A stretch of DNA of 64,000 nt from contig NZ_AP024713.1 in NCBI RefSeq assembly GCF_019702925.1, positions 1,302,001-1,366,000 of the forward strand. The letters are read 5' to 3'. A program made the position numbers and the translations under genes. This DNA is from Campylobacter sp. 19-13652. GTDB taxonomy: Bacteria > Campylobacterota > Campylobacteria > Campylobacterales > Campylobacteraceae. Positions 46,323 to 57,338 of the stretch are shown piece after piece. Positions within the stretch are counted from its first letter, which is position 1. The number at the start of each line of letters is the position of its first letter. The notes under the pieces were generated by a model. The model did no database searches and was not told the DNA's origin. It worked only from the letters and a program-made list of their open reading frames with translations.

Positions 46323-47888
46323 TTGGGGATAAAATTTTTATTTGTTATAATCTTGTGTTTGAGCATGAATATAACTTTATCCGCAAAAGATCCAAAATGG
46401 CTTGAAGATATAAACAAGGCACCTTTAGAGCCGATAAAACCTGCTTTTAAGCTACAAAAAGCAAATAGCTTCAAATCACAAAAACGCAAAATATCAGACA
46501 AAGAGTTAAAAAATCTAGAAAAAATCTGCCAAAAACCTCAAAATTTAAAGGCAAATCAAGACGCAAAAATAATACAGCTTCTAGGCATACTTCACTCTAG
46601 ATGTGGGTTTAGTATAGTCATAAAAGACGAACAGTCAAAAAACATACTCTCACAGTCAGCATGGGGCGTATCCATCGCAAACTCTAATCTTGAGAAAATC
46701 CTAGACACGCTAATATCAAAAAATAACCTTTATTACGAATTTAAAGACGGTGTGCTTGAGATAGCAAGTATGCAGTCAAAAATTTTTAAGCTAGACTACA
46801 TAGCAGCTACAAGAGAGGGGCAAACAATAACAAGAGGCGGGGTCGACGTAAGCCCTGAAATTATCGGTAAATACTCAAAAAATAGCGATAAAGGCGATAT
46901 AAACAATGAGGAAAATTTAATAAAAGTTAGTGAAAAATTTGACTTTTGGAAAGACATAAAGACCTCACTAGAGGAGATACTAAATATCCCTGATAAAAAA
47001 ATCACACTAGAGGCAAAAGAGCCAAAACCAAGCTTAGTTATAAATGAGCAATCAGGCATCATATATATCAATGCCAAACCAGATAAAATAAAACAGGCTC
47101 AAGAGTTTTTATCAAATATAGATGATAGACTTGGCAAACAGATATCAATCGAGATTGCGATAATATCAGTAGAGCTTTCAAACGAGCGCTCAAGAGGTAT
47201 TGACTGGAGTAAATTTGAACTTAGTTTTGATGGATATATACGTGGATTGTCGTCGTACTCATCGGAGCAAAGAGTAGGCAATAACGCAATAAACGCTGGT
47301 GCTAGCGCAAATTTTAGCATAAATGGGCTATTAAATTTTCTAAACTCAACTGGCAGGACTAAAGTAATTTCACGACCCCACATAGTAACACTAAATAACC
47401 AGCAAGCTATAATTAGCGTAGGAGAAAATATAAATTACCGAGTACCAGAGACAACAGAGTATGATAATAACAGCTCATATCGCTCAAAAACAACGTATAA
47501 TCAATATTCGCTTTTTGTGGGCGTGCTATTAAACCTAACCCCTCAAATAAGCGATAATAACGAGGTCTCAATTCGCATAAATCCTAGTTTAAGCAGCCTA
47601 AAAGAGGTACAAAAAGGACAAGAAATAAAAGAGATTGCGCCAGATACTATCCAGAAGAAACTCTCAACCGTCATTAAAGCAAAAAGCGGAGAAAGCGTGA
47701 TAATCGGCGGACTGATAGGAGAAAGTGAATTAGACAGCGAAAGCTCTGTGCCGTTTTTATCAAAGCTTCCCATCTTGGGCTCACTATTCGGGTACGAAAA
47801 GAACAACAAAATACGCACGGAATTAGTCTTTGTCATAACTCCAAAAATAATAGCACCCCTAAATGAGCGAAAACAAGATAGATTTTGA
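46323..47888 (+). CDS. MshL/GspD-type secretin
   Basis: 521 residues, TTG start with AAGGAA 5 nt before it and a signal peptide immediately after (IKFLFVIILCLSMNITLSA). An N-terminal STN-like domain (about 85-165) and an N1-type domain are followed by the secretin core: SRPHIVTLNNQQAIISVGE, GVLLNLTPQISDNNEVSI, SGESVIIGGLIGESE, VPFLSKLPILGSLFGYEK, TELVFVITPKII. The SEKFDFWKDIKTSLEEIL insert is characteristic of the pilus secretin MshL. It forms the outer-membrane gate of a type IV pilus or type II-like system. Overlaps the ATPase gene by 26 nt. Confidence 0.87.
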   Translation: MGIKFLFVIILCLSMNITLSAKDPKWLEDINKAPLEPIKPAFKLQKANSFKSQKRKISDKELKNLEKICQKPQNLKANQDAKIIQLLGILHSRCGFSIVIKDEQSKNILSQSAWGVSIANSNLEKILDTLISKNNLYYEFKDGVLEIASMQSKIFKLDYIAATREGQTITRGGVDVSPEIIGKYSKNSDKGDINNEENLIKVSEKFDFWKDIKTSLEEILNIPDKKITLEAKEPKPSLVINEQSGIIYINAKPDKIKQAQEFLSNIDDRLGKQISIEIAIISVELSNERSRGIDWSKFELSFDGYIRGLSSYSSEQRVGNNAINAGASANFSINGLLNFLNSTGRTKVISRPHIVTLNNQQAIISVGENINYRVPETTEYDNNSSYRSKTTYNQYSLFVGVLLNLTPQISDNNEVSIRINPSLSSLKEVQKGQEIKEIAPDTIQKKLSTVIKAKSGESVIIGGLIGESELDSESSVPFLSKLPILGSLFGYEKNNKIRTELVFVITPKIIAPLNERKQDRF

Positions 47889-49308
47889 CCTAAGTCTGGC
47901 ATGCAAATTAAGCACGCAGATGATAAAAAACACCGGTTCCATGCCACTCTTTGTAAAAGATAATGAGCTTATAGTAGGCACTCTAAAAAATCAAGACTAT
48001 CCTCTCTTAGAGAGTATTTTTCATAATTATAAAATAAAACCCATTGCCATAGACAGGGATAAATTTGATATATTTTTTGCAAAAATTACAAAAGCTAAAA
48101 GCCTGGAGCCACTTTATTTACAAGTAAAAACAGAGCTACAAAGCGGAATAAAAATAGAACAGCCGTCCATAATGAAGCTAATAAACGCAATTTTAAGTGA
48201 GTGCGTGAGCCTTAATGCCTCTGATATTCACATAGAGCCAAACGAACATAGCTGCATAATAAGAACCCGCATAGACGGCGAGCTGGTGCCTATTTTTACA
48301 TTTGGGATTGAGATTTACGACGCGCTTTGCGCTAGAATAAAATTGCTAGCTGGGCTTGACATAGCAGAAAAAAGAGCACCGCAAGACGGTAGATTTTCTA
48401 TGGAATTTAAAGACACAAGCTGCGATTTTAGAGTCTCGACGCTGCCACTTATATACAAAGAAAGTCTGGTTTTGCGTATACTTTACAAAACCAAAACCAT
48501 GTTAAAACTAAAAGACTTAGGATTACATGAAGCAAACCTAGACCTACTAAAACAAGCCATATCACGCCCAAATGGGCTAATGCTGGTTACTGGTCCAACT
48601 GGCTGTGGCAAAAGTACAACTCTTTATGCAGCGATAAATCACATAAAAAATTGGGGCAAAAAGATAATAACCATAGAAAACCCTGTAGAATATCGCCTAG
48701 AAAAAGTACAACAAGTCTCAGTTGATGAGACGCTGGAATTTGGACTTGCGCTTAGAGCGATTTTAAGGCAAGACCCAGACGTAATAATGATAGGGGAAAT
48801 AAGAGATCCTAGCACGCTAAACACAAGTATACAAGCAGCCCTTTCTGGACATTTAGTGCTCTCCACCCTTCACACCAACGACGCACTTGGGGCGATAATC
48901 CGCATGAACGACCTAGGTGCGGCAAACTACCTCATAGCCTCTAGCTTAAGCGCAGTTATGGCGCAAAGACTACTTAGAAAACTATGTCCGCATTGCAAAA
49001 AGCAAACTAATCCATCACTTGAAATTTTAAGCAGCCTAAATATACCAAACCAGCAAGAAGTTAAATTTTATGAGCCAACAGGCTGTGAAAAATGCGCTCA
49101 CACGGGCTATCTTGGGCGCATAATGGTAAGCGAAATAGTGCTAATGGATGAAATCTTATCCACATTGATAACAAAAAATGCAAGCAAGGAGGAGCTAAGA
49201 AAGACAATAGAGGGAAAAAGCCAAACTATGATACAAAACGCCATCCATCTTGTTGAAAATGGCATTACAAGTATAGAAGAAGTGATTAAAAGCTTAGGCG
49301 AGCTTTAG
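47863..49308 (+). CDS. MshE/GspE-type assembly ATPase
   Basis: 481 residues. Reduced N-terminal domain (about 1-100), then the N2/core: LNASDIHIEPNEHSCIIRTR, Walker A GPTGCGKSTTLYAAI, Asp box IITIENPVEYRLEK, Walker B DVIMIGEIRDPSTLN, His box SGHLVLSTLHTNDA, and a zinc-binding tetracysteine (CPHC then CEKC). It powers pilin or pseudopilin assembly. The usual next gene, a PilC/GspF platform, is absent: a convergent chemoreceptor gene follows 15 nt later. Confidence 0.88.
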   Translation: MSENKIDFDLSLACKLSTQMIKNTGSMPLFVKDNELIVGTLKNQDYPLLESIFHNYKIKPIAIDRDKFDIFFAKITKAKSLEPLYLQVKTELQSGIKIEQPSIMKLINAILSECVSLNASDIHIEPNEHSCIIRTRIDGELVPIFTFGIEIYDALCARIKLLAGLDIAEKRAPQDGRFSMEFKDTSCDFRVSTLPLIYKESLVLRILYKTKTMLKLKDLGLHEANLDLLKQAISRPNGLMLVTGPTGCGKSTTLYAAINHIKNWGKKIITIENPVEYRLEKVQQVSVDETLEFGLALRAILRQDPDVIMIGEIRDPSTLNTSIQAALSGHLVLSTLHTNDALGAIIRMNDLGAANYLIASSLSAVMAQRLLRKLCPHCKKQTNPSLEILSSLNIPNQQEVKFYEPTGCEKCAHTGYLGRIMVSEIVLMDEILSTLITKNASKEELRKTIEGKSQTMIQNAIHLVENGITSIEEVIKSLGEL

Positions 49309-49323
49309 CCCGCCAAAAGTCTC

Positions 49324-50589
49324 TTATTTTACCTCTTCGACCATAGCGTCATATAGTCTAAATATCTCTTTGCTTACTGTCTCAGCCTTTGCAAAACGCT
49401 CGACAAATTTATTCATATTTGAGTTATTATAGCCGTGTTTTGCATCGTCTATATTCTGATTGATAAGCCCTACAAGCTCATTGATAGGACGCTCTAGCTT
49501 AGCATATGATGACGCTTTTTCAAATTTATCACGGCAAGCACCCTCATACCACTCTTTAAGCTCATTTGCCATAGCAGATAGATCGGAAGTGTTTTCTTTT
49601 TCATTAATAACCGCAGAATACGCACTTGTCTTATAAACTATCTGAGAAATTTTAGCTATTATACTTGATGTTTTATCCTCAACATATTTTGATGTAGTAG
49701 CCGTAATTTTAGCATTTGAGCTAAATTTATTTAAAATATCCTTAAAATTCTCAACACTAACATTAGCAGTTTTTGAAATTTCATTGATTTTATCGGCGTT
49801 ACTGCTTAGTTCTTGCGCTTCTTGCTGAAGTGTTTGTATGCTCACACCTATTTCACTCGTGGCTTTTTGAGTATTTTCAGCAAGCTTTCGCACTTCATCA
49901 GCAACCACAGCAAAACCTCTGCCATGCTCACCAGCCCTAGCTGCTTCAATGGCAGCGTTTAGGGCTAGTAGGTTAGTCTGCTCAGCTATATCCTTGATCA
50001 AATCCACAACAGAGCTTATCTCGGCTGTGCGAGTAGTTAGAGTATGTATAGCATGGCTTGAGTCGCCTATTAACCCCTCAAGAGAGCTCATATTTGTGCT
50101 GAGTTCTTGCATGCTATTTAGTGTCTCATTGGCTTTTTGCGCGGTTTCTTCTGCGATATTTGCCATTTCGGTTAAGTTTTCTATGCTGGTGTTTAGGTCA
50201 TTTTGCACATCCTCTATGCCATTATTGCCGTTGCCTAACTCACCAAATTTCTCGCTCAAAACACCCCTAATCTTGCCTTTTTGTCCAGCTTTTATACCAT
50301 TTACACCATTGCTCATAAACTCAGCATTTGTCTTAAATAGTCCTCTAAAGCCGTTTACAAAGATATTTCTATAAGTTACTCCTGCATCAGCTGCGCTTAC
50401 ACAAGTGGCTGCTTCTCTTTGGAGGGCCTCTATTTGATCTAGTAAATCATTGATGCCATAGGCTATCTTTGCCATAGGGTCTTTTGGGTCTGGGTCGATG
50501 ACGCGTGGCTCTAAAACGCCATTCCTTGCTGCCTCTATTACCTGCACAATCTCATCATAACAAGAGCTTTTCTTAAATCCAAACATCAT
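49324..50589 (-). CDS. Soluble chemoreceptor with degenerate zinc-binding (CZB) domain
   Basis: 421 residues, no membrane helix. The second ATG at 50586 fits the AAGGA site better. N-terminal HAMP-like helices ([33 protein letters not shown]) precede a methyl-accepting signalling hairpin with tip [20 protein letters not shown] and [16 protein letters not shown]. Residues about 310-380 follow the CZB pattern ([41 protein letters not shown]), but the positions of its three His and one Cys zinc ligands hold other residues. It is coupled to the PAS gene upstream (6 nt), like CetA-CetB energy-taxis pairs. Confidence 0.85.
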   Translation of the reverse strand: MMFGFKKSSCYDEIVQVIEAARNGVLEPRVIDPDPKDPMAKIAYGINDLLDQIEALQREAATCVSAADAGVTYRNIFVNGFRGLFKTNAEFMSNGVNGIKAGQKGKIRGVLSEKFGELGNGNNGIEDVQNDLNTSIENLTEMANIAEETAQKANETLNSMQELSTNMSSLEGLIGDSSHAIHTLTTRTAEISSVVDLIKDIAEQTNLLALNAAIEAARAGEHGRGFAVVADEVRKLAENTQKATSEIGVSIQTLQQEAQELSSNADKINEISKTANVSVENFKDILNKFSSNAKITATTSKYVEDKTSSIIAKISQIVYKTSAYSAVINEKENTSDLSAMANELKEWYEGACRDKFEKASSYAKLERPINELVGLINQNIDDAKHGYNNSNMNKFVERFAKAETVSKEIFRLYDAMVEEVK

Positions 50590-50595
50590 CTTTCC

Positions 50596-51111
50596 TTATT
50601 GTCTTTGTAAGTTGTTAACAAGCTCATCATAGCTTGTATTTTGCTCTTTTAATATCTCGTTTAAAAGCTTCATAGATGCGTCTATTCCGCCGCTTTTTTC
50701 AGCATCCAACAGACGTCTATAAAGAGGTTCTATTACAGATAGCGCCCTAGGATTTGGTCTGCGTCTTACTGAGTAATATCCTACTATATTGCCACTAGCG
50801 TCCACCGAGGCGGTCACATTGGCAAACACCCAATAAAACGATCCATCAAAACTACGATTTTTGACATATGCAAAAATCTCCTTTTTATTCTGTACGCGCT
50901 CCCACAGCAACTTAAATATAATGCGTGGCATATCAGGATGTCGGACGATACTATGAGGCTTTCCTATTAGTTCGCCTGCTTTTGCACCTACTATTTCACG
51001 AAATGGTAGATTACAGTATGTTATCTTGCCTTTTGTGTCAGTTTTTGAAACCAAAAAGGCGTCTTCGCTTACCTGGCGCTCGACATTTGAGACGGGTCGA
51101 TTCTGTGCCAT
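50596..51111 (-). CDS. Aer/CetB-like PAS protein
   Basis: 171 residues. One PAS domain of the flavin-binding Aer type: ITYCNLPFREIVGAKAGELI, HSIVRHPDMPRIIFKLLWE, YVKNRSFDGSFYWVFANVTA and GYYSVRRRPNP match the Aer signature blocks. The C-terminal 50 residues are helical. It probably senses redox or energy state via FAD and signals to the chemoreceptor encoded next. No HAMP or membrane part of its own, as in C. jejuni CetB. Confidence 0.85.
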   Translation of the reverse strand: MAQNRPVSNVERQVSEDAFLVSKTDTKGKITYCNLPFREIVGAKAGELIGKPHSIVRHPDMPRIIFKLLWERVQNKKEIFAYVKNRSFDGSFYWVFANVTASVDASGNIVGYYSVRRRPNPRALSVIEPLYRRLLDAEKSGGIDASMKLLNEILKEQNTSYDELVNNLQRQ

Positions 51112-51149
51112 ATTGTTTCCTTATATTAAATTTATTTTAAAAATTAATT

Positions 51150-51155
51150 ATTATA
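51150..51155 (-). promoter_or_regulatory. -10 box of the PAS-chemoreceptor operon
   Basis: Minus strand TTTGCTATAATAATT holds a TATAAT with TGC extension, 38 nt upstream of the PAS gene ATG. Confidence 0.55.
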
Positions 51156-51189
51156 GCAAATTAAAACTTAACAAATTCCTAATAAAAAG

Positions 51190-51735
51190 CTAAGCTCGCA
51201 ATAATAATACGTTAAATTCACCCTTTAAAGTACCCGATGACTTTGTTATATTTACATCGTCTACATAAAGCCTTTTTTCTATATAGCTTAAAAACTGCAT
51301 AAGCTTGTTAAAGCTTGCAAAAATCACCACTGTTACACTTACAGACGAGACCTCACCATCACTTTTGGTGCTTACTGAGTCCACTCTTACATCTATGCTT
51401 TTTGCACCTTTTAGTATTATGCTTATTGCATCACTTTCGTTTAATTTTAAAATTTCAAGATTTGACCCCAGAGAGTCTTTTTGGGCTTGAAGCTGTTTTA
51501 AACTTAATTTTAAGCTTTCAAATTCAATCTGATTTTGTCTATTTTTGCTTATAAATTCATTCAAAGACTCTATGTCGCTTTGAAGCTTGATAATAGTTTG
51601 TAAATATCTGGCACTGCGGCTTTCATACGCCATTCTCGAAGTAAAAAAAGCTATGCTAAAAACAACAAGAAAAAGGGCGATAGAAAGAAGCATTCCCTCG
51701 CGCTTACTAAGCCTATTTAGCCACTCATCTAGCAT
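51190..51735 (-). CDS. PilO/GspM-like pilus assembly protein
   Basis: 181 residues. One membrane helix (MLLSIALFLVVFSIAFFTSRMA, about residues 14-35), a coiled coil (about 40-95) and a C-terminal ferredoxin-like domain (VDSVSTKSDGEVSSVSVTVV), the architecture of PilO and GspM. It overlaps the PilN-like gene by 11 nt. With it, it would form the inner-membrane alignment complex of the pilus or competence machine. From memory C. jejuni carries two unnamed membrane-protein genes in this position next to era. Confidence 0.68.
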   Translation of the reverse strand: MLDEWLNRLSKREGMLLSIALFLVVFSIAFFTSRMAYESRSARYLQTIIKLQSDIESLNEFISKNRQNQIEFESLKLSLKQLQAQKDSLGSNLEILKLNESDAISIILKGAKSIDVRVDSVSTKSDGEVSSVSVTVVIFASFNKLMQFLSYIEKRLYVDDVNITKSSGTLKGEFNVLLLRA

Positions 51736-52768
51736 ATTTTTTCCTTGCTTTTATGCTTACCTCAAAACCATTATCCAACGCTTCATTTTTTGCCGATATA
51801 ATGACAAAATCATCTAAAATAAGCGTAATAAAAGATGAGATTTTAACATACTCGCTAGATGTGGCTATTAGTGTTAGGGTCTGCCTATTTACTGATATGC
51901 TACTGATTTTTACCCCTGCACGCTTTGCGAGGGCTATCAGCTTTTCTAGCACCTTTGATTTGTCGCTTTTACTAGCAATGTCTAAGCTGGGAAGCTCTTG
52001 CGACTTAATAAGGCTCTCTTTTTGCGCCCTTAAGTCATCTATCTTAAGAGCTAAATCCTTAAGCTTTGCTTGCTCTGATATAAGGATACTGCGATTAAGC
52101 TTAAGATTAGATAAGTTTTTGCTATACTCATGGCTAAAGTACTCACACGTCGTAACTATAATACCTAAAATCACACCCAAAATGGCGCTAAACGCTAGCT
52201 TTCTTTTAATATCAAATCGCTCCTGCGGTGTATATAAGCTAGCAAAACCAAGCTCCTTAGAACTAGCCATAACCCCAGAAACAAAAGTAAAATACTCGCC
52301 TAATTTAGCCTCTGTGGTATAAATTTCATTAAAAAATATACCATAGTCTTTAGTGATTTCATTTATCTTGATACTAGCACTTTGCCATGAAATCTCATCA
52401 ATCAAAAATGAAGCTATTAGCTTAGTATTTAAATAACAAGCTATAAATTTTTCACCCTCGTACTCACTAATCAAGCAGCAAGTCCCACCACCTGGAGCCT
52501 CATAAACCGCCCAAAATGGAAAAACAACCTTAGCATTTTTATCTTTTGCTAGCTTTTTTATATGGGATTTTTCAGCAGCAAAAACCTGAATTAAGCTACC
52601 GTTTTCAAGCGTGGTTAAGATATGCCCAGTAACATAATCTTTATCTGGAGAGAGCTTTAAATTTTTATAGACAATGGCTAATATCTCATCATCGCTTAAA
52701 GCCTTTTTATCACTAAAAACACAGGTGCTTTTAGCCAATTTGGTAAATACAACTTCGCTACTATTCAT
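51725..52768 (-). CDS. PilN/GspL-like inner-membrane protein
   Basis: 347 residues. The N-terminal 180 residues are soluble and may be a worn actin-like (PilM/GspL-type) domain ([20 protein letters not shown]). A membrane helix follows ([20 protein letters not shown], about 195-214), then a coiled coil ([20 protein letters not shown]) and a ferredoxin-like C-terminus ([20 protein letters not shown]). Architecture matches a PilM-PilN fusion or GspL. It overlaps era by 8 nt. Homology is inferred from layout, not from clear motifs. Confidence 0.62.
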   Translation of the reverse strand: MNSSEVVFTKLAKSTCVFSDKKALSDDEILAIVYKNLKLSPDKDYVTGHILTTLENGSLIQVFAAEKSHIKKLAKDKNAKVVFPFWAVYEAPGGGTCCLISEYEGEKFIACYLNTKLIASFLIDEISWQSASIKINEITKDYGIFFNEIYTTEAKLGEYFTFVSGVMASSKELGFASLYTPQERFDIKRKLAFSAILGVILGIIVTTCEYFSHEYSKNLSNLKLNRSILISEQAKLKDLALKIDDLRAQKESLIKSQELPSLDIASKSDKSKVLEKLIALAKRAGVKISSISVNRQTLTLIATSSEYVKISSFITLILDDFVIISAKNEALDNGFEVSIKARKKYAR

Positions 52769-53636
52769 CGTAGCGATTTAGCTTTCTTACGAGTTTTTCG
52801 TCCTTGCTCCAGCCCTTTTTGACAAAAAGCTCGAGCTTTAAAAAGACCTTTTTTTGGGTTAGGTTTGATATGAGTTTGCGGGCGGTTATGCCTATGCGTT
52901 TTATGCACTCGCCGTTTTTGCCAATTATTAATGGGCGGTGGGCTTCACGTTCGGCGATGATATTGGCATAAACCTCCGTTATATTGGGCTTTTCGACGAC
53001 CTTTTTTACCACCGCATCGCAGGAGTATGGCAGCTCATCACTTAGGTTTTCATAGAGTGCTTCAAGTATAAAATCCCTAAAAATTTCACGCTCATTTGTG
53101 GTCGTGATAAACTCTGGGTCGTAGTAGTATTCGTGCTGGGGTAGGGCTTTTGCGATGGTGCTTAAAAGCTCGTTTTTATAGCCCTGCTTTTTAACGCTAA
53201 ATGGCAAAAGGGCGATAAATTTATCACTAAATTTGGCGTATTTTTCTATGGCTTTTAAAATTTCAGCATTGCTTAACTTATCGACTTTGCTTAGCACTAA
53301 AATGTGCGGGTGCTTTGGTTTTAGGGCTAGGAATTTTTCATAATCGCTCACGTCATCGCTGGCTGGGGCTAAAAAGAGTATGAGGTCGCACTCGCTTATC
53401 GCCTTTTTGGCCGCCTCTACCATAAGTTGGTTTAGCATTTTGCCGCTCTCGTGAAGTCCTGGGGTGTCGATGAAAATTATCTGATCCCCCTCGTGCATAA
53501 CGATGGCATTTATCTTGCGGCGTGTGGCGTTTTGCTTGTGGCTTGTGATGGCGATTTTTTCATTTAGCAGGCAGTTTAGCAGGCTGGATTTGCCTGCGTT
53601 TGGTCTGCCCACCACGCTTACAAAGCCCGATCTCAC
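52761..53636 (-). CDS. era: GTPase Era
   Basis: 291 residues. G1 [19 protein letters not shown]2 TRRKINA, G3 [10 protein letters not shown]4 LSKVDKL, and a C-terminal KH domain ([20 protein letters not shown]). Binds the 16S rRNA 3' end in 30S maturation. The order era-hslU-hslV-rplI-argG is tightly packed; era overlaps hslU by 4 nt. Confidence 0.96.
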   Translation of the reverse strand: MRSGFVSVVGRPNAGKSSLLNCLLNEKIAITSHKQNATRRKINAIVMHEGDQIIFIDTPGLHESGKMLNQLMVEAAKKAISECDLILFLAPASDDVSDYEKFLALKPKHPHILVLSKVDKLSNAEILKAIEKYAKFSDKFIALLPFSVKKQGYKNELLSTIAKALPQHEYYYDPEFITTTNEREIFRDFILEALYENLSDELPYSCDAVVKKVVEKPNITEVYANIIAEREAHRPLIIGKNGECIKRIGITARKLISNLTQKKVFLKLELFVKKGWSKDEKLVRKLNRYDE

Positions 53637-54955
53637 AGGATATATCTCGCCAGGTCTTGATCTTTTACCAGCTCGCCTAGGCGTTCATCGACTAAAGTTT
53701 TACCGACGACTATCTCCTCGCCAGCTCGCTCGCTAGCCTCAAAGCTAATCTCTTCAAGCACTCGCTCGATGATAGTGTGCAGCCGCCTAGCGCCGATGTC
53801 CTCCATTTTCGCATTTGCTTCTCCTGCGATGCGGGCAATCTGCCTAATCGCCTCATCGTCAAATTTAAGCCTAACGCCCTCAGTCTCCAAAAGCGCGGTG
53901 TATTGCTTTAGCAGGGAGTTTTTCGGCTGGGTTAGAATTTGATAAAGCGCCTCATCATCTAGGCTGTCTAGCTCAACTCTAAGCGGAAAACGCCCCTGTA
54001 GCTCTGGGATTAGGTCGCTTGGCTTGCTTAGGTGAAAGGCACCAGCGGCGATGAATAGGATATGATCGGTCTTTAGGTTGCCAAATTTAGTGCTTACCAC
54101 GCTGCCCTCGACGATTGGCAGTAAGTCTCGCTGCACGCCCTCTTTGCTTGGGTCTTGGCGGCTGCTGCCGTTATTTGAGACGGCGACTTTATCTATCTCA
54201 TCGATAAAAATAATGCCTTCATTTTCAGCTCGCTTTAAGGCTTCTGATTTGATATTATCCATATCTAAAATTTTATCCACAGCTTCGTTTTCTAGGGCCG
54301 TGCGGGCATCTTTTACTTTTAGCTCTTTTTTGACATTTTTGTTGCCTATGCCGATGATTTTAACAAAGCTCTCTTGCATATTTGCCATCTCTGGAGGCAG
54401 GTTTGAGCCAGCGTCAAAGCCACTTTGCTGCACTTCAATCTCCACGCTCAAATCGTCAAGATCGCCATTTCGCAGCTTTGCTAGCATTTTTTCATAGCTT
54501 TTTTCATAGTCAGCCTGCTTCTCTTCGCTCGCACCCTTTGGCAGCGGCGGCAGGAGCTTGCTTAAGATTTTTTGCTCGATATATTGGGCGATTTTTTCAG
54601 CGTTTTTCTCTCTTTGCTCGCTTTTTACTAAATTTACAGCCGCCATCGCAAGGTCTCTTACCATACTCTCCACGTCTCGTCCCACAAAGCCCACTTCGGT
54701 GTATTTGCTGGCTTCCACTTTGATAAAAGGCAGTCCAAACATCTTGCTAAGCCGCCTTGCGATCTCGGTTTTACCCACGCCCGTTGAGCCTATCATCAGG
54801 ATATTTTTTGGCATAACGTCATCTTGCAACTCTTTGCTTAGCTTCATACGGCGGTAGCGATTTCGCAGGGCTATGGCGATGATTTTTTTAGCTTCGCTCT
54901 GACCGATGACATACTCATCTAGGAATTTAACTATCTCACGAGGCGTCATATTCAT
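53633..54955 (-). CDS. hslU: HslU ATPase of the HslUV protease
   Basis: 440 residues. [17 protein letters not shown] at the N-terminus, Walker [17 protein letters not shown], Walker [12 protein letters not shown], arginine finger GRFPLRVEL, sensor 2 [16 protein letters not shown], and the C-terminal tail DLARYIL that docks into HslV. Unfolds substrates for HslV. Overlaps hslV by 4 nt. Confidence 0.96.
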   Translation of the reverse strand: MNMTPREIVKFLDEYVIGQSEAKKIIAIALRNRYRRMKLSKELQDDVMPKNILMIGSTGVGKTEIARRLSKMFGLPFIKVEASKYTEVGFVGRDVESMVRDLAMAAVNLVKSEQREKNAEKIAQYIEQKILSKLLPPLPKGASEEKQADYEKSYEKMLAKLRNGDLDDLSVEIEVQQSGFDAGSNLPPEMANMQESFVKIIGIGNKNVKKELKVKDARTALENEAVDKILDMDNIKSEALKRAENEGIIFIDEIDKVAVSNNGSSRQDPSKEGVQRDLLPIVEGSVVSTKFGNLKTDHILFIAAGAFHLSKPSDLIPELQGRFPLRVELDSLDDEALYQILTQPKNSLLKQYTALLETEGVRLKFDDEAIRQIARIAGEANAKMEDIGARRLHTIIERVLEEISFEASERAGEEIVVGKTLVDERLGELVKDQDLARYIL

Positions 54956-55506
54956 TGGCTCTCTCCAGCGTCATCTAGGACGAAAGTTTTTATGTTTGTG
55001 TTGGTGTAAATGCAAATTTCGCCAGCGATTTTTAGGCTCTCGATTACTAGCTTTTCTTCATCGATGGTGGCAAATTTATCCAGCGCCCTAGCGGCTGAAA
55101 GGGCGTAGTTGCCGCCGCTGCCTATGGCTGCGATTTTGCCGTCTTCTGGTTCAACGACGTCGCCAGTGCCACTTAGTAAGAAAATTTTCTCACGATTAAG
55201 CACGAGCATCATCGCCTCAAGCTTTCTTAGATACTTGTCCTTTCGCCACTCCTTGCTAAACTCAACGACCGCTCGCACCAAGTCGCCCTTTGCGCTGTTT
55301 AGGCACTTTTCAAACATATCAAAAAGATTAAACGCGTCAGCCGTGCTACCAGCAAAGCCAGCCAGCACGCTCTCGTCTTTGCCTAGGCGACGAATTTTTA
55401 CGGCGTTGCCCTTTAGCACGCTGTTGCCAAAGCTTACTTGCCCGTCGCCGCCGATTACCGATTTATGCTCGCCTTTGTAGGCCAAAATAGTCGTAGCGTG
55501 AAACAC
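54952..55506 (-). CDS. hslV: HslV peptidase
   Basis: 184 residues. After a short propeptide MFHA, the catalytic N-terminal threonine begins [20 protein letters not shown]; the conserved lysine is in NAVKIRRL. Forms the proteasome-like dodecamer with HslU. The TTILAY start confirms the initiation codon. Its start abuts the rplI stop. Confidence 0.96.
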   Translation of the reverse strand: MFHATTILAYKGEHKSVIGGDGQVSFGNSVLKGNAVKIRRLGKDESVLAGFAGSTADAFNLFDMFEKCLNSAKGDLVRAVVEFSKEWRKDKYLRKLEAMMLVLNREKIFLLSGTGDVVEPEDGKIAAIGSGGNYALSAARALDKFATIDEEKLVIESLKIAGEICIYTNTNIKTFVLDDAGESQ

Positions 55507-55955
55507 TACTCGCCCCTTACGTCTAGCTTAAGCTTAGCGTGTATGGCGTGTCCGAGCTTTACATCTAGCTCGTAAATTCCAGTCGCTTTTATGCCGTGCT
55601 TGTCGGTTTCGATTGACTTTTTGTCTATCTCGATGCCGTGCTGTGCTTTTAGGGCTTCGGCTATCTCTTCTTTGCTAACTGAGCCAAAAAGCGAGCCGTT
55701 TGCGCCTAGCTGCTTTGTGATTACGACGCTTAGTCTAGCTAGCTCATCTTTTAGCTTTTCTAAATTTGCTAGTTCATATTTTAGCTCCTCAGCCTCTCTT
55801 TTTTTCGCCGCTTCATACTGGCGTAAAACGTCCGTGGTAGCGGCCTTTGCGTAACCCTTTGCGATTAAGAAATTATGCCCATAGCCCTCTTTTACTTCCT
55901 TTATTTCGCCTGCTTTTCCTAGGCTTTTTACATCTTTTATGAGTAGTACTTTCAT
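55506..55955 (-). CDS. rplI: 50S ribosomal protein L9
   Basis: 149 residues with the N-terminal [20 protein letters not shown] signature, the long connecting helix rich in Lys, Glu and Ala, and a C-terminal domain ([18 protein letters not shown]). First gene of the rplI-hslV-hslU-era segment. Confidence 0.97.
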   Translation of the reverse strand: MKVLLIKDVKSLGKAGEIKEVKEGYGHNFLIAKGYAKAATTDVLRQYEAAKKREAEELKYELANLEKLKDELARLSVVITKQLGANGSLFGSVSKEEIAEALKAQHGIEIDKKSIETDKHGIKATGIYELDVKLGHAIHAKLKLDVRGE

Positions 55956-56021
55956 TTACCTTTCCTTACATTAAATTTATAAAGCGCATTTTATCAGTAA
56001 AATGTAAACCGATATTTAAGC

Positions 56022-57245
56022 TTATCTCCTATTTTTTCCAGCGATGATAAAACGCAAGGCATTTAGCTTAATAAAGCCCTCTGCGTCGGCTTGGTCATAG
56101 ACGCTATCTTCTTCAAAGGTGCTAAAATCCACGTCAAACAGGCTATTTTCGCTGGCTCTGCCTAGCACTATGACATTGCCTTTATAAAGCTCGAGCCTTA
56201 CCTTGCCACTTACATTTTTTTGGCTTAGATCGATTGAGGCTTGCAGCATCTCTCGCTCTGGGCTAAACCAAAAGCCGTTATATACAAGCTCAGCATAGCG
56301 TGGCATTAGCTCGTCTTTTAAGTGAGCCGCACCCCTATCAAGCGTAAGGCTCTCAATCGCCCTGTGAGCCTTTAAAAGTATCGTCCCGCCAGGCGTTTCG
56401 TAGCAGCCCCTACTTTTCATACCCACAAAGCGATTTTCAACTAGATCCAGCCTACCCACGCCGTGCTTTGCACCCAGCGCGTTTAGCTTGGCTAGTAAAT
56501 TTGCTGGACTTAGCTTTTCGCCGTTTATCGCCACAGCGTCGCCCTGTTTAAATTCAATCTCGATTACTTCGCCCTCATCTGGAGCGTCCTTTGGGCTTAC
56601 GCTCCAGCGCCACATATCAGGCTCTGGGGCAGCATTTGGGTCTTCTAGCACTAGCCCCTCGTAGCTTATGTGAAGCAGGTTTGCGTCCATTGAGTAGGGG
56701 CTACGACCAGGCTTTTTAGCTATGTCTATGCCGTGCTTTGCGGCATAGGCTAGCAGCTTTTCACGGCTGTTTAAGTCCCACTCACGCCACGGAGCGATGA
56801 CTTTTATCTCTGGATTTAGCGCGTATGCACCAAGCTCAAAGCGAACCTGATCATTGCCCTTGCCAGTTGCGCCGTGGCTGATGGCGTCCGCCCCAGTAAG
56901 CCCAGCTATGCGAACGAGATGCTTTGCTATTAGCGGACGAGCTATGGATGTGCCAAGCAGATACTCGCCCTCATACACGGCGTTTGCCCTAAACATAGGA
57001 AAGACAAAATCACGGACAAATTCCTCTTTTAAATCCTCGATAAAGATGTTTTCGTCCTTTACGCCCAGAGCCTTTGCCTTTGTTCTTACTGGGTCTAGCT
57101 CCTCGCCCTGTCCGATGTCGGCGGTAAATGTAACCACCTCGCAGCCATACTCATCGCCCAGCCATTTTAAAATCACGCTCGTATCAAGCCCACCAGAATA
57201 GGCCAAAACCACCTTTTTAACACTCTTTTTCACATCCTTAGCCAT
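56022..57245 (-). CDS. argG: Argininosuccinate synthase
   Basis: 407 residues. ATP-pyrophosphatase motif [19 protein letters not shown], then [34 protein letters not shown] and [20 protein letters not shown]-like segments (seen as [15 protein letters not shown]). Condenses citrulline and aspartate in arginine synthesis. 66 nt separate it from rplI; the 106 nt gap upstream is shared with the divergent S4 gene. Confidence 0.97.
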   Translation of the reverse strand: MAKDVKKSVKKVVLAYSGGLDTSVILKWLGDEYGCEVVTFTADIGQGEELDPVRTKAKALGVKDENIFIEDLKEEFVRDFVFPMFRANAVYEGEYLLGTSIARPLIAKHLVRIAGLTGADAISHGATGKGNDQVRFELGAYALNPEIKVIAPWREWDLNSREKLLAYAAKHGIDIAKKPGRSPYSMDANLLHISYEGLVLEDPNAAPEPDMWRWSVSPKDAPDEGEVIEIEFKQGDAVAINGEKLSPANLLAKLNALGAKHGVGRLDLVENRFVGMKSRGCYETPGGTILLKAHRAIESLTLDRGAAHLKDELMPRYAELVYNGFWFSPEREMLQASIDLSQKNVSGKVRLELYKGNVIVLGRASENSLFDVDFSTFEEDSVYDQADAEGFIKLNALRFIIAGKNRR

Positions 57246-57338
57246 TCTAAATCCTCCGCAAATTTTAAATAAAAATAAAATATTACAGAAAAAAAGATAA
57301 ATTTAAAATTTAAACGAATTTATTAAGCATTTTTTTGA

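Noticed and set aside
49290-49325. Terminator between the MshE-like ATPase and chemoreceptor genes
   Set aside because: A GGCG/CGCC stem of only four pairs and no T run; too weak to call.
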